Assembly (NCBI GenBank): GCA_963204915.1
Contig: CAUJHS010000082.1
Coordinates: 124,001 to 188,000 of the forward strand
Direction of reading: 5' to 3'
Length of the DNA: 64,000 nt
DNA from: Planctomycetota bacterium
Lineage (GTDB): Bacteria > Planctomycetota > Planctomycetia > Pirellulales > Pirellulaceae
The notes under the pieces were generated by a model. The model made no database searches. It saw nothing but the letters and a program-made list of their open reading frames with translations, and had not been told where the DNA came from. Made by a program: the position numbers and the translations under genes. Every line of letters begins with the position of its first letter. Position 1 is the stretch's first letter. Of the stretch, positions 25,169 to 34,639 are shown piece by piece.

Positions 25169-27189
25169 AACCCTGTCACCTCCTTGAGCGCTTGGAACAT
25201 GGCGTCGGAGGCGCCCAACCGCGCCCAGGGTTCAACGAGGTCGACCAAGACCGCAAACCGGAATTCGCCAGGAATGAATTCTAAGAACCGATTGACTTGT
25301 TCGGGCGGAATCGGCGGAAGTTCGTTTCGTTGCAACAGGGTGCGCAGCCGATTGATGATGAACCAGCGGGCCGTGTCAGACTCGGGCAGCTTTTCCGGGG
25401 CGGCGAAATACTCTTCGATGGGTAAAATGTCGGCCAACGATTCCTCCGCCATGGCGCAAAAGAGCGCGGCGTCCTCGGAGGAAACTGACCCAAATGCAAG
25501 CGCGCGCCGCAAGTCGTTGCTCAACACGCTTCGTTGCTCGGCCAGTTCGAGCGCTCGCGAAAGCGTGGTCCATGCGCGGGGCGTCGAGAACGGCGACGGT
25601 TCCGCGGGCGCCGACCGCATGAGCGAGTTCGGCATGTACGTGACGAACGCCAAGATTTCCGAGCGCACGCCGTTGGCTTTCGCCCACACCAGCCATTCTT
25701 TCACGTCGACGCGCACGTGCAAAAGAAATACGCGGTTGAGCAACGCCATGCTCATGGAGCGAACCAACGCTCGATCTTCGGAGCGGTTGCCCGCGGCGAC
25801 CACCCAACTGTCGGGAGGCAGTAAGTGCTCTCCGACGCGCCGCTCCAACAATAGCGAGTAAAAGGCCTTCTGGATGTCGGGCGGGCATGCGGGGAGTTCG
25901 TCCAAGAAAAGGCAAAACCGTTCCGGCGTCTCCGGCAGCAACACGCGAGGCGGACAAAAGACCGACCGCTCGCCAACGATGTGCGGCACGCCGCTCACGT
26001 CTTCCGGTGCGATCTGCGTGCCCAGTAGCGAACGGCACGGCAACTCCGCCGCAGCCGCTGCTTGGCGCACGGCTTCGGACTTGCCGACCCCCGGCGCCGA
26101 GAGCAGAAGCAGGCTTTGTTCATGGGCCAACGACATGATCAACGATTGGGCCTGTCTCAACGTGACCGTGGGCCGGTCGCGCGTGATGTCGAACCAACAT
26201 CCTAAGGCGAGCCCCTTTTCCGCCAGGGCAGCTTCCACTTCCGCGATACGGGCCTCGTCAAAATCATTGAGGCGCAGCAGTTCGCCCTTAGTTCGGCGGA
26301 TTAGGTTGTCCACTGTGTAAATCGATTCGCTTTCAAGCGATTGCACGGCGCGTTGCGATAGCGACAAGGTGCGCACTTGGACGCCGATATAACTCCGCCA
26401 ATCCTCGTGTGTCAGGTTCGTACCCTGCGACTGCACGGCCTGCCACCAAAGGCAGAATGGCGCAACATCTTCTGGCGAGACGCGCCCCGCCACAAGCGCG
26501 CGAAGCTGGGGTTCGTCCAGAACTCCGGCCCGCTGCGCCTGGTCGAGCGCTTGCGAGAGGGAGGCCCAAGCGCGCGGCGTCGAGAAGGGTTCAGGATGAT
26601 TCGGAATGGGACGCAATAGCGATTCGGGCGAACCGCGAATGAACGAGGTTACTTCGGGACGTAAACCTGCGTTGACCGCCCACGCTTGCCATTCGGCATG
26701 ATCAACGCGAACTTGCAGCACAATCACGCGATTCATCAAAGCACTGCTGATCGTTCGCACAAGAGCGCGGTCCTCGCTGCGATTTCCTGCCGCCACGACC
26801 CAGGCGCCCTCAGGCAAGTGGTGTTCGCCTAAGCGCCGCTCCAGCAGTAGTGAATAAAACGCCTTTTGAATATCCGGCGCGCATGCGGGCAGTTCATCCA
26901 GGAACAAACAAAAGGGCGTCGCATCTTCGGGCAACAAGACCCTTGGCGGACAGAAGACCGACCGTTCACCCACAATGCGCGGCACGCCGCTGACATCTTC
27001 CGGCGCAAGCTGAGTACCCAACAACGAACGGCAGGCTAATCCCGATTCTTGCGCGGCCTGTTGCACGAGATCCGACTTGCCGACGCCAGGAGGAGATAGC
27101 AAGAGAAAGCTTTGTTGATGGGCCGCGCACTGAATTAATTGCTTGGCTTGCGATAGCGTCACCGTTTCAATCAACCGATCACCAGACAT
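25165..27189 (-). CDS. Tandem MoxR-type AAA ATPase with internal RNA polymerase alpha-CTD-like domain
   Basis: A 674-residue protein built from two homologous MoxR-like AAA modules. Module 1 (about 8-255) has Walker A GVGKS at 35-39, Walker B FLDE at 96-99 and sensor AAGNRSED; module 2 (about 341-600) repeats these (GVGKS at 367-371, FLDE, AAGNRSED), and long stretches are identical between the copies, such as GERSVFCPPRVLLPE. Between them, residues 273-330 closely resemble the helix-hairpin-helix C-terminal domain of RNA polymerase alpha (LSQRAVQSLESESIYTV, RTKGELLRL, AEKGLALG). Both ATP sites look intact. It lies between an unrecognised 338-residue gene and the coupled VWA-like gene. Inference: a self-contained AAA assembly acting on the VWA partner, with the alpha-CTD-like domain as a protein or DNA contact. 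Confidence 0.92.
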   Translation of the reverse strand: MSGDRLIETVTLSQAKQLIQCAAHQQSFLLLSPPGVGKSDLVQQAAQESGLACRSLLGTQLAPEDVSGVPRIVGERSVFCPPRVLLPEDATPFCLFLDELPACAPDIQKAFYSLLLERRLGEHHLPEGAWVVAAGNRSEDRALVRTISSALMNRVIVLQVRVDHAEWQAWAVNAGLRPEVTSFIRGSPESLLRPIPNHPEPFSTPRAWASLSQALDQAQRAGVLDEPQLRALVAGRVSPEDVAPFCLWWQAVQSQGTNLTHEDWRSYIGVQVRTLSLSQRAVQSLESESIYTVDNLIRRTKGELLRLNDFDEARIAEVEAALAEKGLALGCWFDITRDRPTVTLRQAQSLIMSLAHEQSLLLLSAPGVGKSEAVRQAAAAAELPCRSLLGTQIAPEDVSGVPHIVGERSVFCPPRVLLPETPERFCLFLDELPACPPDIQKAFYSLLLERRVGEHLLPPDSWVVAAGNRSEDRALVRSMSMALLNRVFLLHVRVDVKEWLVWAKANGVRSEILAFVTYMPNSLMRSAPAEPSPFSTPRAWTTLSRALELAEQRSVLSNDLRRALAFGSVSSEDAALFCAMAEESLADILPIEEYFAAPEKLPESDTARWFIINRLRTLLQRNELPPIPPEQVNRFLEFIPGEFRFAVLVDLVEPWARLGASDAMFQALKEVTGL

Positions 27190-27318
27190 GTTCAGGCGAC
27201 GCTCCTTAGTTTGGCGTGTCGTGTTGTATGACGGTTTTCAAGCGGTGCAGTAATAATTACCCACGAAGACGTCGTGCGATCGTCATCCGACGATCCAAGC
27301 TGAACGAACCAGTCTGAA

Positions 27319-28335
27319 CTACGAGGCTTCCGGGGCATGCCAGCCGCTGGGGCAATAAAGCGGGGGACTCGCATCGGCATCGTTAGCGCGACTACCGAGA
27401 TCCGCGTAACAGGTGACGAAAAGCTGCGACGCCAAAGGTCGATCGAGGTTCATCGCTACCGTCCAGGCCTGGCGCCACAGGTCCTCCGCGGGCTGATGGA
27501 GTGGACCATAGTCCCGCGTCCTCTGATGGAGCCCTGGTTGGTTTAATCGGTTCGCGTTATGTAGGAGCACAAGCCCCCAGAATAATGCAGTTGGACAGTC
27601 CGTTTCGAGGGTTCGCCCTAAGAGCCGCCGATCCCGATGATATAACCGGTTAATGTTCGCCAGCAGGCGATGATGGATGAATCGCAAATTGGCGACACAC
27701 TGCATTTCTTCATGCTGGAGCAGCCAGGCGTACTTTCCCAGCGCCGCCGGATCGGCCGCGACCAGGAGAGCGGCATAAGCGTTTACCGATCGGCCGCGAA
27801 ATTCATGATCTTGAACCAATCGATGAAATGGTTCGATCTCGGTCGCTAACCAGAGAGATCGCAAGCGCGTGGGGTCGGCTCGCAAAAAGGCTGACATTTC
27901 TCGCGAGAATCGTTTCGCGGAGATTCGACGCAGGACGCCCGTCGCCGCTTGCCAACGCTCGCAGGGTTCAACTCTTTCGGCCAGCGCAACCAAAGTCTTG
28001 AACGAGGCGGGACGTCGGTCGAACTCGGCCTGCACGCGATGGCAAAGCTCCTTCGCATCCAAGACCGTTGTCTTTGGCTTGCCTGTGCGGCGTCCTCGGC
28101 CGGAGCGGCGAACCAACTGCTCCTCAAGCAACTCCAGTCCTTCCGGAGGATCAACGAGCGCCGTGAGCGCAAACGGCTCGAAGTTCGACGCTTCGATGCA
28201 CGCGGGATCGCTCCCGGCGTATCCTGGCAAGTCACGGGCGCGCACGAACCCGTGTTGCACCAGATACGCCGCGTCAACGGGGGTGAGCGCGCCGCGTTGC
28301 CAAAAGTGCCGAATCAACTGTGCGATGACCTTCAT
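27319..28335 (-). CDS. Unrecognised 338-aa protein upstream of the MoxR/VWA genes
   Basis: No family was recognised. The protein is predicted mostly helical and soluble, without signal peptide or membrane span. The first 40 residues (LIRHFWQRGALTPVDAAYLVQHGF) resemble a small helical or winged-helix fold; about 85-95 is a basic patch (RRSGRGRRTGKPK); the centre is helical with conserved-looking His and Trp residues; the C-terminus ends in a polar tail. It is cotranscribed in direction with the double-MoxR and VWA-like genes and 129 nt upstream of them, which suggests a third component, possibly an adaptor or substrate. The GC content and codon usage look like those of its neighbours. Confidence 0.75.
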   Translation of the reverse strand: MKVIAQLIRHFWQRGALTPVDAAYLVQHGFVRARDLPGYAGSDPACIEASNFEPFALTALVDPPEGLELLEEQLVRRSGRGRRTGKPKTTVLDAKELCHRVQAEFDRRPASFKTLVALAERVEPCERWQAATGVLRRISAKRFSREMSAFLRADPTRLRSLWLATEIEPFHRLVQDHEFRGRSVNAYAALLVAADPAALGKYAWLLQHEEMQCVANLRFIHHRLLANINRLYHRDRRLLGRTLETDCPTALFWGLVLLHNANRLNQPGLHQRTRDYGPLHQPAEDLWRQAWTVAMNLDRPLASQLFVTCYADLGSRANDADASPPLYCPSGWHAPEAS

Positions 28336-28871
28336 AAGCCCTTCTGGGTTAGGAAGAAACCAACGCGGCCCTGGGGCGACGAGACCTATCGAGCGTCGCC
28401 ATTATCGTCGTGCGGCAGTGGGACGCAATCGTGGCAACATTCGTTTGGCAATTGGCGGCGTTGATGCGATGCTGCGAAAATTATTGGTTTGATCTGATTC
28501 GCCGGGCGACAATCGCTTGCGCGACGTTCCACCGACGGATACTTGGTCATGACGTCCTCTGGCGACGTTGTTTCCACCGACGGTCAACCCAGTCGGCCGA
28601 GGCTAACGGATGGCTTCGCTGAACAGGCGTTCGTTCGCACCTGAAGGAGTATGTGGTTTTCGTCGCTAGATCGGACAATGTTTCCGAAGAACATTATCTT
28701 GCAGCGAAGTGACGCGCCATCCACCCTGGTTCGAGCAGCCTATTTGGCGCGGCGTCGGGGGTGATGGCGACTTGCCATAGGAACGCTCGGTGTCGCTGTT
28801 AAGGTAGCGAACGCCGGTCAGCGCGCGCCAAGCGTTTGGCGCCAATCGCAGTTGATTGCGAAATCATAAAG
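28336..28871. other. Intergenic region between two minus-strand operons
   Basis: About 540 nt with no convincing gene on either strand; short frames here lack ribosome-binding sites. It should contain the promoter for the 338-aa/MoxR/VWA set (minus strand), but no clear -35/-10 pair was found. Confidence 0.45.
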
Positions 28872-28901
28872 AAAGGCCAAAGCGAAAATGCTTCGGCCTT
28901 T
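28872..28901 (-). terminator. Terminator hairpin after the LTXXQ-like gene
   Basis: On the minus strand AAAGGCCGAAGC pairs with GCTTTGGCCTTT around ATTTTC (12 pairs with one G-U). It closes the six-gene sigma-factor operon 31 nt after the last stop codon. The following T-rich stretch is short. Confidence 0.65.
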
Positions 28902-28932
28902 GCGTGAATAATGTTGCGACGTTCGTGTTGAG

Positions 28933-29454
28933 CTAGGCTGCGTTTTTCTTGATCTTTTGCTTCACGTTTAAGCCGGCGGCCGTTCTTTGTTCTGGGGTTA
29001 AAAGCGCGAGAATTGCATTGCGCAGTTCGGTTTGAACTTTCTTCAAGTTTTCCTCCGCGGCGGCGATCGATTTCTTCTGCTCATCGGTCAGTTCGACCGC
29101 GGCGGCAACTGCGGCTTTAAGCTCGTCGCCCTTTTTGCCTTCTTCTCTTGCCTTTGCCATGGCAGCGTTGCGGGCCTTGCGGACATCGGCCGGAAGTGTC
29201 GCATTGACCGCTTTGCGCGCTTGCGCGAGCTTATCTGCGAATTTAGCTTTGATACCTTCCAACTTTTCCTTTTGTTCGTCGGTTAAGTTCGCCTTCTCTA
29301 ACTGCTCGGCAAGCTTGGCGCCGATCACCGATGGCGCTTGAACCACTTTTGCTTGAATCGGCTTTTTCGGGGCCGCCTGATCGTCTGCCATCAGCGGCGC
29401 GGCAACCAAAACCGCCAGAGAGAAAACAATCCAAGTTTTGAGCGCACAGTTCAT
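28933..29454 (-). CDS. Secreted LTXXQ/Spy-like helical protein
   Basis: A 173-residue protein with a signal peptide (residues 1-23, WIVFSLAVLVAAPLMA) and a charged helical body. Two LTDEQK repeats (around residues 54 and 124) and a LTPEQR segment give the LTXXQ pattern of Spy/CpxP-type periplasmic proteins, which bind unfolded proteins or metals. Ala/Lys/Glu make up much of it. ATG 29454 follows a GGAG box; upstream in-frame starts would precede the signal peptide by 60 residues. It is the last gene of the ECF-sigma operon. Confidence 0.82.
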   Translation of the reverse strand: MNCALKTWIVFSLAVLVAAPLMADDQAAPKKPIQAKVVQAPSVIGAKLAEQLEKANLTDEQKEKLEGIKAKFADKLAQARKAVNATLPADVRKARNAAMAKAREEGKKGDELKAAVAAAVELTDEQKKSIAAAEENLKKVQTELRNAILALLTPEQRTAAGLNVKQKIKKNAA

Positions 29455-29654
29455 GGGAAGCAACTCCAGAAGGATGGAAACCGGTTGTGCCTTGGCAATC
29501 TCGGCGCCTCGAACCGGTGGGAATTCGCGCGTTAAGTAATCCTCCCTGAGTCTCAGCCGCGGTTCTCCTTCGCCGCTGTCTTCCGGACGCGCGAAGCGTC
29601 CGGGAAAGTTTTCGTCGACTATCTCCGTGCGATGCACCGAGTCGCGACCCGGTG

Positions 29655-30965
29655 CTACGCGAACAACGATTGGATTACCTTACCGTCGCGTACAATGGTG
29701 ATTGGCCGGCCGGTATCGCTGTGGTATTCCTTCGTGTGGTCGATGCCCAAGTTGTAATAGAAGCTTGCCGCGACGTCGTCGGGAGAGAAGCCTTCGTTCT
29801 TCGGCGCCGAGGCGGTCTCGTCGCTCTCGCCAAGCACCTGGCCGCCGCGCACTCCGCCGCCGGCCATGAGCATAAACATGCACCGCGGGTAGTGATCTCG
29901 GCCGCCTTCGGCGCTGCGCGTGTTGATCTTAGGAGTGCGACCGAATTCGCCGGTTACAAATACCGCCGTCTTGCCGAGCAAGCCCTTTTGATCCAGACCG
30001 TTCAACAGGGCCGCCAAGCCGACATCGAACTTGGGCAGCAAGTTGGTTTTGAGCCGCGTAAAGTTGTCTTGGTGTGTATCCCATCCCCCCAGCGATATTG
30101 TGACGAATCGTACGCCCGACTCCACCAGACGGGTAGCCAGCAGGCAGCTCATGCCAAAGGGATCCTCGCCGAACGGTTTGGCGAACTCGGCCGATTCCTT
30201 GCCTACGTCAAATGCGTCGCGCGTGCGCTTGGAAGTGATGATGGAGTACGCCTGATCGGAAAAGCGATCCAAACCGTCAAGTAATTGATTGCTTGCTTCG
30301 AAGCCCTTGAAGGCGGTGTCCAAGTTACGCAGCAAGGCTTGACGTTTTTCCACTTCGGCGACGGTCAGGCCATTGCCTAAGGCGATACCGCGAACACTAA
30401 ACGGCTGACCTGGTCGAGGCGTCGCTGCGGTATTAAGCGGCGCGTACTTCACCCCCAGAAAACCTGCGCGCTGCGCACTATTCGGAATCGCCACAAACGG
30501 CGGCAAGTCCTCCAGGGCCGATTGTTCCTTTTCCTTTGTAACCACCGCACCGTAACCGGGATACTCGAGCGAGGGAAGCGGACGATTGCCCGTGTTCACA
30601 TATTCGGTTCCCAGCTGGTGCGCGCCAAGCGTATGGGTCACGCCGCGCAGAATGGCGTATTTGTCGGCGCACTGCGCGAGATGAGGCAGATGCTCGCAAA
30701 TCTCGACGCCAGGCACGTTGGTCTTGATAGGATTAAACGCGCCGCGAAACTCACTGGGAGCGTTCGGTTTGAGGTCGAACATATCCATATGCGACGGGCC
30801 GCCTTGCAGATTGATAAAGATCGCCGCTTCTGCCCGGCCTTGTTGGACTTCGCCGGCTTCAGCCAATCGCAAATAGTTGGACAACGTCAGTCCCGCGCCC
30901 GCCAGAAAACCGACTTTCAGGAAATCGCGTCGCGCGACGCCATCGCAAGTACGAGATAACGCCAT
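29655..30965 (-). CDS. DUF1501 domain protein with Tat-type leader (operon partner of DUF1549/DUF1553)
   Basis: A 436-residue DUF1501 protein with a twin-arginine leader (ARRDFLKVGFLAGAGLTLSN). Family motifs are visible: INLQGGPSHMDMFDLKPN, GVTHTLGAH, GGWDTHQDN, GEFGRTPKIN and GGRDHYPRCMF. Unlike the copy at 6747-8249 it has the usual genomic partner, the DUF1549/DUF1553 gene immediately upstream. In planctomycetes the pair is very common and is thought to act at the cell surface or periplasm, with unknown chemistry. ATG 30965 is chosen because it starts just before the leader. The coding region ends 200 nt before the LTXXQ-like gene. Confidence 0.93.
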   Translation of the reverse strand: MALSRTCDGVARRDFLKVGFLAGAGLTLSNYLRLAEAGEVQQGRAEAAIFINLQGGPSHMDMFDLKPNAPSEFRGAFNPIKTNVPGVEICEHLPHLAQCADKYAILRGVTHTLGAHQLGTEYVNTGNRPLPSLEYPGYGAVVTKEKEQSALEDLPPFVAIPNSAQRAGFLGVKYAPLNTAATPRPGQPFSVRGIALGNGLTVAEVEKRQALLRNLDTAFKGFEASNQLLDGLDRFSDQAYSIITSKRTRDAFDVGKESAEFAKPFGEDPFGMSCLLATRLVESGVRFVTISLGGWDTHQDNFTRLKTNLLPKFDVGLAALLNGLDQKGLLGKTAVFVTGEFGRTPKINTRSAEGGRDHYPRCMFMLMAGGGVRGGQVLGESDETASAPKNEGFSPDDVAASFYYNLGIDHTKEYHSDTGRPITIVRDGKVIQSLFA

Positions 30966-31104
30966 CGTAGAATCCTTTACAAGAGAAAAGGTTGAGATGT
31001 ATCGAAAGGAACGCTCGGACGGCGGCGGGACCAATGCCGCCGCAAATCACGGGACCGGTTTAGTCTCGGTCCCGGCGCCAGAAGTTGATCACCTGTTTGG
31101 CCGT

Positions 31105-33825
31105 CTAATGATTGACAATAAACTCTTTCGTGTTAATCAAGGCCCACAACAGGCCGCGCACGCCGTCAATGGGATCGTCGTACGAGGCAATGAACTCGCG
31201 CGAGGTGTCCAGTTCGGCATCAGTAGGAACACGGCTTAAAGTGCGCAGATATGCTTGTTTAACCAGCTCGCTTGGATCGCGCGGCTCATCACTCTTAGCG
31301 GTCTGGTCTTCCGACTGCTGGTCGGCCTCGGCGTTTTTCTCCAGACGAGCCTTGAGGTCGTCCACGCGCCGCTCTAAGCGTTGAGCTTCGTCGTCCTTGT
31401 CGGCTTTGCGAAGCTGCTTGATCCGCTTTTCGAGCGCGGCGATTTGCTGTTTCTGGTTGTCGACGGCTCGATCGGAATTATCCCTTTGAACTTCTGGCCC
31501 GCGTTGCCGACCAATCTGCGAGATCCAGCCGTCGCGGCGATCGATCATCGTCAGAACGTCGCGATCGTTTTGCAGGAAAACCGTTTGAAGCAAACTAGGC
31601 TCCATGGAGCGGTCGCAGTCACAGTTGCTTTCGCGAATGGAGCGGCCGAATACGCTGAGCGCAAATGCGGGGCCATTTGCGTTATTGCGAGGGCTAGCGC
31701 CGGCAAGTGCGATGGCTCGGCCTTGCAGGTCCGACTGCAACTTTTCCAAAGCTTCGTCGGAAGCGGTCGCCTGAACGACGGCGTCATAGGCCGCTTCGGC
31801 TGGCAAGCGTCGGGGCAAGGCTCGGCTGAAGTTGTGGTTGTCATGCGCGTTGGTTTCTGTGGGCTTCCAACTACGTTGGTAGGTGTCGCTGTTGAGAATT
31901 TCGCGATGCACCCACTTCATATCAAAGTGATTTGCAATGAAACCTTCCGCGAGATGGTCCAACAAGGGCGCATTGCTGGGCGGGTTGGCCAAGCTTAAAT
32001 CATCGGGCGGCTCGACAATGCCCACATTGAAGTAATTCGCCCACACACGATTCACAAACGCTTTGGCAAAGTAGGGATTGTCCGCACGACGTAGCCATTC
32101 CATCAGCGGAGTGCGAGCGTCGGCGTGTTCGCTCAGGTCGATCGCTTCCGCAGCGCCTAGCAACCGCGCCGAGGCGGCGTCGGCGTTGCGGTTCGCTCTT
32201 TGGCCTCGGCCTGCGGGACGGGGAGGAACAATGGAGATCTCGCCAAAGGGAATGGTTTCGCCCTTTTTGAGCAATTCGGGAAGAGCGCGTTGCAGTTCAT
32301 TGTTGCGTTTATCTTTTACGCCGAGTTTTTCGACTAACTCGTCGTACTCGCGTCGCCCCTCAGGAGTAACGGCGCGGTTTTGAGCATTAACGCGAGTAAA
32401 AAAGCCAGTGAACTGTTCAAAGTCGTCCTTCGTCCATTGGTCAAAGGGATGTTTGTGGCATTGCGCGCACTGTATACGAATACCTAGGAACGAATACGCG
32501 AATGCAATCGCTTTATCCTCTTTCTGACGCACATTGGTGCGGGCCCAATAGTACGGCATCGAATCGCGGTCGGCGAAACTGCCGTCGCCGCGATAGATGT
32601 CGCTCATGTTCTTGCAATAATCGAGGTAGCTTTCTCCCTCGGTGCGGCTCTGGCCCAAGACGATGCCTGCCATGAGTTCATCGTAGGGCGTGTTATTCGC
32701 TACCCGTTGATAGATCCAGTCATACCAGTCTTGACTGGCGCGCCCTCGCACTGGGGTGGCGTTGCGCAGTTCATTATCATTGTTGCCGGTAAAGTCGCAC
32801 AGTTTGGTGGTCCACCAGGCGGCATAGGCAGGCGATTCGAGGAGTTCGTCGATCTTCTTGGAACGCTTATCCGGTGATGCATCGGCAAGGAACTTCTCGA
32901 TTTCCTTCGGCGTAGGTAGGGTGCCCGTGAGATCGAGCTTGACGCGACGTAAAAACTCCGCATCAGTACAGACCTCGGAAGGCACGACGCCCAATTTGCG
33001 TAGTTTGGCGATAGCTAACTCGTCGACGCGCGTGGGTGTGGGCACGGCGGGATAACGTTCGCCCGTTAAGGCCGATACGGGACGAATGACGGGAATCGGC
33101 GTCACACCGTTATCGTAAAACACGACGACATGCGTATCGCCGGGTTCTCCGGCGGTAATCAGGCCATCCTCGGTCACCACGGCGGTTTCCTCATTGTTCG
33201 ATTGAAAACGGCACAGCGGCGTGACGTCTTCGCGAGAGCCATCGCTCCAGACTGCGACAACGCGCAATTGAACTGTTTCGCCCGCGTTCTGGAAGAGGAT
33301 CTCCGACGGCTCGATCTGCAATCGGTCCAGGGGAGTAATATCCTTTTTGTCGAACTTGGCGCCGGATTCAATCCAACGGCGAAGCAGGTGATGTTCCCAA
33401 CTTCCTAACTCATAACGTTGGCCGCCTTCATGCAAATCGGCGTTGGTAGGTTTGGTGATGATCAAGCTTTCATCCACATTTTCCCGGTTCACGTGCTCGA
33501 CGCCCTCGTCCCCTTTGGTTTCCGTGAGGGCCTTGAAATCGGCCTCAAAGTCATAGCCAAAGAGCGACAATTGGAATCCGCCCTTGCCTTGAAACGACCC
33601 GTGACAGGCGCGTCCGTTACAACCCAAACGACCTAGCAGAGGTACGACGTGACGCTGAAGATCGGGCGTTTCGGCTATTTGCGGATCAACATAGCGATGG
33701 TCGGCTCGCGGCAGCGTGTCATTATCCGACGCACCGCCTGAATCTCCAGCCAGGGCTAAACTTCCAGCGCTTAGCAGAAGTAGCGTACCGGCAAAGACCG
33801 TCTGACGAACGACGTGTGGGTGCAT
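31105..33825 (-). CDS. DUF1549/DUF1553 protein with BIG2-like domain and CxxCH site
   Basis: A 906-residue secreted protein (signal peptide 1-27). Order: an N-terminal C-x3-C-H region (CNGRACHGSFQG, about 54-65), a BIG2-type immunoglobulin-like domain (about 165-250), DUF1549 (about 270-480) with the cytochrome c-type motif CAQCHKHPFDQW near 458, and DUF1553 (about 560-880) with RVWANYFNVGIVEPPDDL. A charged coiled-coil stretch (about 785-850) interrupts the end of DUF1553. Haem binding at CAQCH is possible but not established for the family. It is in the ECF-sigma operon with DUF1501 next, 140 nt downstream. Confidence 0.93.
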   Translation of the reverse strand: MHPHVVRQTVFAGTLLLLSAGSLALAGDSGGASDNDTLPRADHRYVDPQIAETPDLQRHVVPLLGRLGCNGRACHGSFQGKGGFQLSLFGYDFEADFKALTETKGDEGVEHVNRENVDESLIITKPTNADLHEGGQRYELGSWEHHLLRRWIESGAKFDKKDITPLDRLQIEPSEILFQNAGETVQLRVVAVWSDGSREDVTPLCRFQSNNEETAVVTEDGLITAGEPGDTHVVVFYDNGVTPIPVIRPVSALTGERYPAVPTPTRVDELAIAKLRKLGVVPSEVCTDAEFLRRVKLDLTGTLPTPKEIEKFLADASPDKRSKKIDELLESPAYAAWWTTKLCDFTGNNDNELRNATPVRGRASQDWYDWIYQRVANNTPYDELMAGIVLGQSRTEGESYLDYCKNMSDIYRGDGSFADRDSMPYYWARTNVRQKEDKAIAFAYSFLGIRIQCAQCHKHPFDQWTKDDFEQFTGFFTRVNAQNRAVTPEGRREYDELVEKLGVKDKRNNELQRALPELLKKGETIPFGEISIVPPRPAGRGQRANRNADAASARLLGAAEAIDLSEHADARTPLMEWLRRADNPYFAKAFVNRVWANYFNVGIVEPPDDLSLANPPSNAPLLDHLAEGFIANHFDMKWVHREILNSDTYQRSWKPTETNAHDNHNFSRALPRRLPAEAAYDAVVQATASDEALEKLQSDLQGRAIALAGASPRNNANGPAFALSVFGRSIRESNCDCDRSMEPSLLQTVFLQNDRDVLTMIDRRDGWISQIGRQRGPEVQRDNSDRAVDNQKQQIAALEKRIKQLRKADKDDEAQRLERRVDDLKARLEKNAEADQQSEDQTAKSDEPRDPSELVKQAYLRTLSRVPTDAELDTSREFIASYDDPIDGVRGLLWALINTKEFIVNH

Positions 33826-33940
33826 GGCATCCTCCTATGCGGTATGAAACAATTTCTTATAAGTGTTTGGAAAAGGAACCCGTTGCGAGTTGCGATCGAT
33901 ATGCAAGGGTGCGCGGGTGACTCGCTTGAGGCCCTATTAG

Positions 33941-34633
33941 CTATTGAAGGGGCTTCGCCTGGAGCTTCTTCTTGAACGGTGCTTCATTCGCGCCCGATGC
34001 GTCACTACCAACAAAGCGCTGCAGTTCCCGATTGATGCTTTGTTCGCGGTTTTCCTTCATCGCCGCAAGTTGACGATCAAGCCTTTCGGCGCGCTCAGCA
34101 AGTTTTCGCCGTTCAAACAGCAACCGTTCCTGTCGAAGGTCGTGGCGTTGTTCCAGCAGGCTTTTGAGTTGCGGCGCCAGCGATTCACCTTCCGGCGAGT
34201 CTCGCCCCGCCATCTTCAAACGGGCGGCAAGTAATTCAATTCGCGACTCCGTTTTCCAAAGCTCAAGATCAATCTCATAACGTTCCAGGTTTTGCTCTTG
34301 TTGCTGTGCAAGTCGCTCGCTCGCACGAAATAAATCCATGACGGCTTGTTCGTACGCTGTAGGTTGTTGTTCTTTCAAGTACCGCAACAACTCGACCAAC
34401 TCTGCGTGGTGTTGCCGTACGAAGGTCATTGCGGCGGCTTCGCGTTCGGGTGTGAGTCCCGAGGAGCGCGGTTTGGACGATGTGACGCCGGTTAGTTTCT
34501 CGGTGACGCCGCCCTTCGCGGGCGTCTTGGACGATTGCGATGTCGCAGAACCGCTGGACGATGACTGCGCCAAGAGTTCGCCGGCCAACATCAAAACAAC
34601 GAGGGGTAGACAAAGAAACACCTTGCAACCCAT
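33941..34633 (-). CDS. Secreted coiled-coil protein of the ECF-sigma operon
   Basis: A 230-residue protein with a signal peptide (1-22, LPLVVLMLAGELLAQ), a low-complexity Ser/Thr/Lys segment (23-60) and a long charged helical region (about 65-210; Gln/Glu/Arg-rich) likely to be a coiled coil. No family recognised. It is 7 nt after the anti-sigma-like gene and lies before the DUF1549/DUF1553 gene, so a structural or sensory periplasmic role in that operon is plausible. Confidence 0.8.
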   Translation of the reverse strand: MGCKVFLCLPLVVLMLAGELLAQSSSSGSATSQSSKTPAKGGVTEKLTGVTSSKPRSSGLTPEREAAAMTFVRQHHAELVELLRYLKEQQPTAYEQAVMDLFRASERLAQQQEQNLERYEIDLELWKTESRIELLAARLKMAGRDSPEGESLAPQLKSLLEQRHDLRQERLLFERRKLAERAERLDRQLAAMKENREQSINRELQRFVGSDASGANEAPFKKKLQAKPLQ

Positions 34634-34639
34634 GAATGT

